Shown here piece by piece: positions 1 through 4,023 of a stretch of 5,637 bases of DNA. Position 1 is the stretch's first letter, and every line of letters starts with the position of its first letter. The position numbers were made by a program, and so were the translations under genes. A model generated the notes under the pieces. The model saw only the letters and a list, made by a program, of their open reading frames with translations. It searched no databases and was not told the origin of the DNA. The stretch is from Bergeyella zoohelcum (GTDB taxonomy: Bacteria > Bacteroidota > Bacteroidia > Flavobacteriales > Weeksellaceae), in NCBI GenBank assembly GCA_030523905.1, contig JAUNHO010000082.1, forward strand, positions 1-5,637, given 5' to 3'.

Positions 1-22
1 TAACACTTTATCCGCTTTTTTT
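1..22 (+). terminator. Right half of an intrinsic terminator, cut by the window edge
   Basis: Bases 1-3 (TAA) can pair with 8-10 (TTA) around a CACT loop. The 3' arm continues as TCCGC (11-15) and runs straight into seven Ts (16-22). The matching GCGGA of the 5' arm would lie just left of base 1, so this is an inference from half a hairpin. If it is complete, it would end a plus-strand gene entering from the left. It would also act in reverse on the minus-strand membrane enzyme gene, whose stop codon (23-21) overlaps the T run. Confidence 0.5.
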
Positions 23-1910
23 ATTTACTTATATTTTGGACGATTATAGTTTCTGCATTGGCTGGTAGTTGGTGTATTAGGTTGTGTTGCATTGCGGTAT
101 CTTCGCTTTTGTAAATACCGATGATTTGCTGTCCATCAAACGAATAAATATAATTTTTGATGATAAAATGATGAACGCTTCCATCGGAAGTTACAATGAG
201 ATGAGGTGTGTTTTCATCATTTCGTACAAGGCTTTTGCCCCAGCTTCTTATCGGTTGGTTGTAGCCTAATAAATCCGCCAAAGTAGGGTAGATGTCCATC
301 TGCTGGGCAAATTGTTCGTTGATGCCTTTTAGCTGATATTTAGGATTGGGGGAGTAGAACAAAATCGGTACGGCAAAACGATTGACCCCTTGGCTGAATA
401 GCGGATAATGATTTTGGTTGGTATGGTCTGCCGTGATGACGAAAATGGTATTCTTGTACCAATCTTGTTTTTGGGCGGTTTCAAAATATCGTTTCAGCGA
501 AAAATCTGTGTATTGTACGGGTTTATGTATTTCTACAAAGCCTTTTCGGAAGGTGTTTTCGTATTGTTTCGGTACTTTGAAAGGGTGATGAGAAGATGCC
601 GTGAAGACCACCGAGAAAAATGGCTGTTTTTTACCATTGTTTTTAGCGAAATATTGCAAAAATGGTTCGTCCCAAATTGCCCAGATACCATCAAAATCGG
701 CATCATTGTTATATTCTGTTTTACCGAAATAGTGGTCAAATCCTAGAATCCCAGCAAAACCTTGAAAGCCCATAGAACCGTTTGGAGCTCCGTGGTAGAA
801 GGAGGTTTCGTAGCCCATTTCTTTGGTGATGGATACTATGGATTGTATATTTTGGTTGGCATATGGCGAGCTGGTAAAGGCATCGGCGAGGCTTGGGATA
901 CCTGCCAAAACGCTACTCATTCCGTGTATGGATTGTCGTCCGTTGGCATAGGCATTGGGGAAAATAAGGCTTTCTTGGGCGAGGCTATCCAGAAACGGAG
1001 TGAAAGACTCATAATTTTTAATATTTTTCCCTTGGTTGAAAGTACCGCAGTATTCTCTTCCGAGTGATTCCACTATTAAAATAACAACATTCGGTTTATT
1101 CGTGTTGTCTCTTTTATAAAGTTTGTAAGGTTTTAGTTGGTTGTCAATGATATTTTGTTCTACGAAACGAACTTCTTTGAAAGAATTGGTGTTAATTGTA
1201 CGAAAAAATGAAAATACGCTATTTAGAACGATATTGGCATTTTCTGGTCGGTTACCGATGTGTTTGGCAGCATCTACCATATTGATTGGGCGAGTGCTAT
1301 GCTTAAAATCTCCACGAATACCACCCACAACGAGTGTTGTCACGATACAAAGCCAAACGAAAGAAGCCACAAAGTATTGGGTTTTATTCGTGATACTGAT
1401 GTCTTTCACCCTTATTTTTTTATAAAGAAACACCCATAAACCCATCAGTAAAAGGTAGGAAATCGGTACGAGAGGCTGCTCGGTAATGGTTGCAATAAAG
1501 ACTTGTGAAAGGTTGCTTTCGTGTTCCATTACATCAAATGCGGCGGTAGTGAGCCTCGCTTTACTGAACGGAAAATAGGCGAAATCTATGAAATTAAGCC
1601 CATAACTTATTCCATTAGTGATGAAATAAACCCAAAATAACACGGCTTGATAACTCTTGTGAGTATTAATCAGTAAAGGTAAAATGCTGAGTAATATGAA
1701 TAAAGAATTGACATAAAGTATAGCCGTAGTATCAAACGCAAAACCGTGATACGCAAGTTTGAGATAACTAGAAACGCTCTCTATATGAAATAAATTCTGG
1801 TTGAAAAACCAAAACAAAAACCTTGCAATTTGGTAAAAGGTATAGACTAGAATGAGCCTGTATATCAGGGTTTTTATATCGTTCCAACGGAAATTGTCCA
1901 ATGTTTTCAT
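21..1910 (-). CDS. LTA synthase/sulfatase-like membrane phosphotransferase or hydrolase
   Basis: This 629-residue inner-membrane protein belongs to the alkaline phosphatase superfamily, in the LtaS-like branch often labelled sulfatase. About five TM segments lie near residues 15-36, 55-81, 88-108, 147-164 and 179-198, followed by a large C-terminal domain that should be periplasmic. Visible active-site elements are VESLG with metal ligand Glu281, NGRQSIHG with likely nucleophile Ser327, SSHHP (His441/442), TADHT (Asp495, His496) and His501. The formylglycine signature C/S-x-P-x-R of true sulfatases is absent. Family members move phosphoglycerol or phosphoethanolamine from phospholipids to surface polymers or glycolipids; the substrate here cannot be read from sequence. 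The frame stays open to 1973, but I chose the ATG at 1910 because a -7 promoter box (1923-1916) lies inside the longer version. It is divergent from pssA. Confidence 0.88.
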   Translation of the reverse strand: MKTLDNFRWNDIKTLIYRLILVYTFYQIARFLFWFFNQNLFHIESVSSYLKLAYHGFAFDTTAILYVNSLFILLSILPLLINTHKSYQAVLFWVYFITNGISYGLNFIDFAYFPFSKARLTTAAFDVMEHESNLSQVFIATITEQPLVPISYLLLMGLWVFLYKKIRVKDISITNKTQYFVASFVWLCIVTTLVVGGIRGDFKHSTRPINMVDAAKHIGNRPENANIVLNSVFSFFRTINTNSFKEVRFVEQNIIDNQLKPYKLYKRDNTNKPNVVILIVESLGREYCGTFNQGKNIKNYESFTPFLDSLAQESLIFPNAYANGRQSIHGMSSVLAGIPSLADAFTSSPYANQNIQSIVSITKEMGYETSFYHGAPNGSMGFQGFAGILGFDHYFGKTEYNNDADFDGIWAIWDEPFLQYFAKNNGKKQPFFSVVFTASSHHPFKVPKQYENTFRKGFVEIHKPVQYTDFSLKRYFETAQKQDWYKNTIFVITADHTNQNHYPLFSQGVNRFAVPILFYSPNPKYQLKGINEQFAQQMDIYPTLADLLGYNQPIRSWGKSLVRNDENTPHLIVTSDGSVHHFIIKNYIYSFDGQQIIGIYKSEDTAMQHNLIHQLPANAETIIVQNISK

Positions 1911-1915
1911 AAATG

Positions 1916-1923
1916 CAAATTTA
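1916..1923 (-). promoter_or_regulatory. Bacteroidota -7 promoter element of the LtaS-like gene
   Basis: Read on the minus strand this is TAAATTTG, an exact match to the Bacteroidota -7 consensus TAnnTTTG, followed by C. Transcription should start about 4 nt after the final G, near 1912, only about 2 nt before the ATG at 1910. No good -33 TTTG is visible; the closest is TTAG about 22 bp upstream. The position decides the start codon and implies a nearly leaderless mRNA. Confidence 0.6.
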
Positions 1924-1997
1924 CACAAAATATAAAAGGATAAAACTAATATCATCTCATAAACCACAAACAAAGCGAAAACTCAAACAAAAAATCT

Positions 1998-2005
1998 TAC
2001 TTTTG
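1998..2005 (+). promoter_or_regulatory. Bacteroidota -7 promoter element of pssA
   Basis: TACTTTTG matches TAnnTTTG exactly and ends four bases before the pssA ATG at 2010. With the usual spacing the transcript would begin at about 2009-2010, at or next to the start codon, so pssA should be leaderless. I found no -33 TTTG at the expected distance, so the promoter may be weak or need an activator. It lies about 75 bp from the opposing -7 box, and the two promoters share this short region. Confidence 0.55.
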
Positions 2006-2009
2006 CAAA

Positions 2010-2723
2010 ATGAATTTCATTAAAAATAATTTAGCCAATGCCTTTACGCTGGGGAATTTGTTTTCTGGTGGCGTGGGTGTGATTCAGTTGCTTCAGGGGA
2101 ACTACGAAATCACGGCGGTTTGTATCCTTGTTTCTGCTATTTTGGATTTTTTTGATGGCTTTGTGGCTCGTGCTTTGAAGTCCAATTCCGAGCTAGGTGT
2201 TCAGCTAGATTCTTTGGCAGATATGGTAACTTTTGGGCTACTTCCAGGGCTTACGATGTATATGATGTTAGAGCCTTTCGGGACGAGTTTTTTCGGGTTT
2301 AATCTTCCTTTTGAGGTCAGATATTTAGGGCTGTTCATCACTTTGTTTTCGTGTCTTCGTTTGGCGATTTTTAATATAGATGACGAGCAAACTTACTATT
2401 TCAAAGGACTAAATACTCCGAGTAATACTTTCCTGATTTTCGGGCTGTATTTTGCTTATCAGAAAACGGGGAGCTTTGTCTTTCTGTTGGAAAATCAAGG
2501 GCTATTGCTAGGGCTTACGCTGCTCAGTTCGTGGCTGTTGGTAAGTCCAATCAAGATGGTAGCGATGAAATTCAAATCAATGAAATTACAAGATAATTAT
2601 CCTAAATTAGCCCTTATTCTAGGCGTTGTTCCTATGATTTTGCTGTTCAGCTGGGCTGGGATTCCGCTGTCTATTTTTTATTATATCTTGGTTTCCATTG
2701 TGTTTCAAAGAGCGTTAAAATGA
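2010..2723 (+). CDS. pssA: CDP-diacylglycerol--serine O-phosphatidyltransferase
   Basis: Phosphatidylserine synthase joins L-serine to CDP-diacylglycerol, giving phosphatidylserine and CMP. Phosphatidylserine is then decarboxylated to phosphatidylethanolamine, so this is the committed step to the main zwitterionic lipid. The 237-residue protein carries the complete CDP-alcohol phosphotransferase signature: Asp46, Asp49-Gly50, Ala53-Arg54, Gly63, Asp67 and Asp71 with exact family spacing. The four Asp bind the divalent metals. The N-terminus (FTLGNLFSG, residues 12-20) and a RLAIFNID...GLNTPSN region (residues 117-139) are typical of the membrane-embedded, Bacillus-type PssA rather than PgsA. 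Several hydrophobic helices fill the rest, including one at 201-215 and one at 218-233. No Shine-Dalgarno is present; a -7 box ends four bases before the ATG. It is divergent from the LtaS-like gene and 89 bp upstream of a same-strand exonuclease gene. Confidence 0.95.
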   Translation: MNFIKNNLANAFTLGNLFSGGVGVIQLLQGNYEITAVCILVSAILDFFDGFVARALKSNSELGVQLDSLADMVTFGLLPGLTMYMMLEPFGTSFFGFNLPFEVRYLGLFITLFSCLRLAIFNIDDEQTYYFKGLNTPSNTFLIFGLYFAYQKTGSFVFLLENQGLLLGLTLLSSWLLVSPIKMVAMKFKSMKLQDNYPKLALILGVVPMILLFSWAGIPLSIFYYILVSIVFQRALK

Positions 2724-2812
2724 TTTTTGTCAGTGGAATGAAATTTAATTTTTAGCCGAAATTAATGATAGAATGTTTGAACGAAAACTTAATCCTAAAA
2801 AAGTAAAATAAA

Positions 2813-3577
2813 ATGAACTTAAAACTACATAAACCTCTATGTACCTTTGATTTAGAAACCACAGGTACGAATATAGGAAAAGACCGAATTGTAGAAATCT
2901 GCATCTTGAAAGTCTATCCAGATGCCTCTCGTGAGAGCCGAACTTGGCGAGTAAATCCCGAAATGCCAGTGCCGAAAGAGGCAAGTTTGGTACACGGGAT
3001 TTATGATGAAGACCTAAAAGATGCACCAACTTTCAGAGAGATTGCTCCAAAAATTATGGAGATGATTTCTGGGGCAGATTTGGCAGGATTTAATTCTAAC
3101 CGATTCGATGTGCCGCTTCTCGCGGAGGAACTTTTGAGAGCTGGGGTAGATTTTGATTTGGCGAAATTCAAACTCATAGACGCACAGGTGATTTTTCATA
3201 AAATGGAACCTAGAAATCTCTCCGCGGCATACCAGTTTTATTGTGGAAAAGAGTTGATAAATGCCCATTCTGCGGAGGCTGATGTGAATGCTACTTTTGA
3301 AATTCTTGATGCTCAGGTGGCTCATTATCAGGATTTACCAAATGATATTGCTTTCCTTAGCGAGATTTCTTATCATAATAAATCGGCAGATTTGGCAGGG
3401 TTTATCGGTTTTGATGAGCAGGGGCAAGAGATTTTCACTTTCGGGAAATACAAAGGACAACGAGTGAAGGAGGTATTCCTGAAAGATGTGGGCTACTATG
3501 GCTGGATACAAAACGCTGATTTCCCGCTATATACAAAGAAAATTTTTACGGCTATACAGCTACGAAGTAGATTTTAA
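2813..3577 (+). CDS. DnaQ-like DEDDh 3'-5' exonuclease with ExoX-like C-terminal domain
   Basis: This is a 254-residue soluble nuclease. The exonuclease fold (about residues 8-170) has all five catalytic residues: Asp13 and Glu15 in FDLETTG (ExoI), Asp99 in NSNRFDVPLL (ExoII), and His152 with Asp157 in AHSAEADV (ExoIII-epsilon). It should remove nucleotides from 3' ends using two metal ions. A second small domain (about 208-250, FTFGKYKGQRVKEV onward, with an aromatic GYYGW core) resembles the C-terminal module of exodeoxyribonuclease X-like proteins and the related DUF3820 family. The protein is therefore more likely a repair or processing nuclease, or a stand-alone proofreading-type subunit, than a fused polymerase domain. 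The ATG follows an A-rich stretch (2798-2812), which is common in Bacteroidota and serves in place of a Shine-Dalgarno. It may be co-transcribed with pssA. A strong hairpin follows the stop codon. Confidence 0.9.
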   Translation: MNLKLHKPLCTFDLETTGTNIGKDRIVEICILKVYPDASRESRTWRVNPEMPVPKEASLVHGIYDEDLKDAPTFREIAPKIMEMISGADLAGFNSNRFDVPLLAEELLRAGVDFDLAKFKLIDAQVIFHKMEPRNLSAAYQFYCGKELINAHSAEADVNATFEILDAQVAHYQDLPNDIAFLSEISYHNKSADLAGFIGFDEQGQEIFTFGKYKGQRVKEVFLKDVGYYGWIQNADFPLYTKKIFTAIQLRSRF

Positions 3578-3581
3578 TTTT

Positions 3582-3623
3582 TTTTAGGGTTTGATGATTG
3601 GGATTAATTATCAAACCCTAAAA
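3582..3623 (+). terminator. 18-bp hairpin after the exonuclease gene, no U-tract
   Basis: TTTTAGGGTTTGATGATT (3582-3599) pairs with 3606-3623 over 18 bp around a 6-nt loop (GGGATT). All pairs are Watson-Crick except one G-U (3596/3609). That pair is tolerated in plus-strand RNA but would be an A-C mismatch in minus-strand RNA, so the hairpin probably works in the plus-strand transcript. It starts 4 nt after the exonuclease stop codon and fits a 3'-end or stability hairpin. The T run (3578-3585) precedes the stem instead of following it, so it is not a standard intrinsic terminator. A DNA operator beside the next promoter is the alternative. Confidence 0.45.
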
Positions 3624-3636
3624 GTTTACCTTAATA

Positions 3637-3668
3637 TTTGTTTTTTACAAAAGTTTTTCATATCTTTG
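3637..3668 (+). promoter_or_regulatory. Full-consensus Bacteroidota promoter upstream of rpoB
   Basis: TTTG at 3637-3640 (-33 element), a 20-bp spacer, and TATCTTTG at 3661-3668 (-7 element, exact TAnnTTTG) form the best promoter in the window, with both elements at the spacing known for the primary sigma factor of this phylum. The expected start is near 3672. No other plus-strand gene lies between it and rpoB, so it either drives rpoB through a leader of about 350 nt or drives a separate small RNA. Confidence 0.75.
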
Positions 3669-3671
3669 CAG

Positions 3672-3940
3672 ACAATTTTGGCGCAAATCATTGTTATTTA
3701 TTCTGTAAAATATTAGTAATCAGGTCTTTTGGGTTTTTATCCGAAAGGTTTTCTTGTGTTTTATGGTTTCGTAATTTTAGTTTTCGCCGAAAAAATAAAA
3801 AATATTTTGCACTACTCCGTGAAAAGATATACCGGCGTTGCAGTTGGAGATTTAGGTTTGAAAATAGATAAAAATAATCAAATTTTTGAGTATTCTGATA
3901 GCGCCAAAAAATCAATTAAGCTCATTTTGATTCTTTTTTT
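3672..3940 (+). ncRNA. Candidate structured RNA / rpoB leader attenuator
   Basis: No known RNA family is recognised; the call rests on position and foldability. The segment begins at the predicted start of the strong promoter and ends in a terminator-like hairpin with seven Ts. Complementary segments nest as follows: closing stem 3676-3684/3901-3909 (TTTTGGCGC with GCGCCAAAA, 9 bp); 3693-3699/3872-3878 (7 bp, one G-U); 3704-3714/3801-3811 (11 bp, one G-U) enclosing hairpin 3726-3734/3739-3747 (9 bp, TTTT loop) and hairpin 3775-3779/3796-3800 plus 3781-3785/3789-3793; and 3815-3819/3845-3849 (5 bp). I see no tRNA-like end (tmRNA) and none of the conserved RNase P cores. The sequence is AT-rich, so some helices could be chance; the G+C-containing closing stem is the strongest. 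It could be a cis leader for rpoB or a separate sRNA. Confidence 0.4.
3910..3940 (+). terminator. Attenuator-like terminator within the rpoB leader
   Basis: AATCAA (3910-3915) pairs with TTGATT (3927-3932) around an 11-nt loop, followed by C and seven Ts (3934-3940). The stem is short and AT-rich, extending by about three more A-T pairs beyond one mismatch, so termination should be partial. It sits immediately after the closing stem of the candidate leader RNA and 83 bp before the rpoB start. A second AATCAAA upstream (3876-3882) can pair with the same 3' arm (3926-3932). Confidence 0.4.
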
Positions 3941-3945
3941 ATTGT

Positions 3946-3958
3946 TTTGATAATCAAA
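3946..3958. repeat. 13-bp palindrome TTTGATAATCAAA
   Basis: Two perfect 6-bp arms (TTTGAT, ATCAAA) flank a single central A, just after the attenuator-like T run. The same half-sites occur in the hairpin after the exonuclease gene (3590-3595 and 3610-3615), on the other side of the strong promoter. It could be an operator, part of an alternative leader fold, or a chance AT-rich palindrome. Confidence 0.3.
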
Positions 3959-4023
3959 GGTTTCCGATATTTTTTTATTAAAATCAAAATATTTTTTAAC
4001 TACAAAATCTTTTTATTACTTTT
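3959..4023 (+). other. AT-rich spacer before rpoB, no promoter or ribosome site seen
   Basis: This stretch is nearly all A and T, with long T runs. It has no TAnnTTTG element at a usable distance: the nearest, TACTTTTA at 4017-4024, lacks the final G and overlaps the start codon. It has no Shine-Dalgarno ahead of the rpoB ATG. rpoB therefore probably depends on transcription entering from the promoter at 3637-3668. Confidence 0.4.

Noticed and set aside
408..1425. Plus-strand open frames within 408-746, 762-1067 and 1141-1425
   Set aside because: They lie antisense to a well-supported gene with intact active-site motifs, and their products show no recognisable protein features.
1911..1973. 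A 21-residue N-terminal extension of the LtaS-like protein (ATG at 1973)
   Set aside because: A perfect -7 promoter box (1923-1916) lies inside this stretch, so the mRNA should begin after it; the ATG at 1910 gives a normal start before the first TM helix.
2745..2765. A 7-bp inverted repeat TTAATTT/AAATTAA after pssA, as a terminator
   Set aside because: It is all A-T, short and not followed by a T run. pssA and the exonuclease gene may be co-transcribed.
2772..2779. AATGTTTG as a -7 promoter box for the exonuclease gene
   Set aside because: It mismatches the first invariant T of TAnnTTTG and has no -33 TTTG at the right distance.
3586..3620. Telomere-like TTTAGGG word and its complement
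   Set aside because: There is a single copy in each arm of a hairpin in a bacterial chromosome; it is coincidental.
3672..3940. tmRNA or RNase P RNA as the identity of the leader RNA
   Set aside because: There is no tRNA-like 3' end with a TTCGA loop and CCA, and none of the conserved RNase P core words; the length is also short for both.
3720..3952. A 73-codon open frame (TTG at 3729, stop at 3950) whose product has one hydrophobic stretch and then a protein-like tail (RYTGVAVGDLGLKIDKNN)
   Set aside because: It has no ATG; the only starts are TTG or GTG with at best a weak AGG upstream. It overlaps the promoter-linked foldable region, its last codons are the terminator T run, and two other frames are equally open over the same bases. 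A decayed gene remnant cannot be excluded, and a protein search of the tail would settle it.
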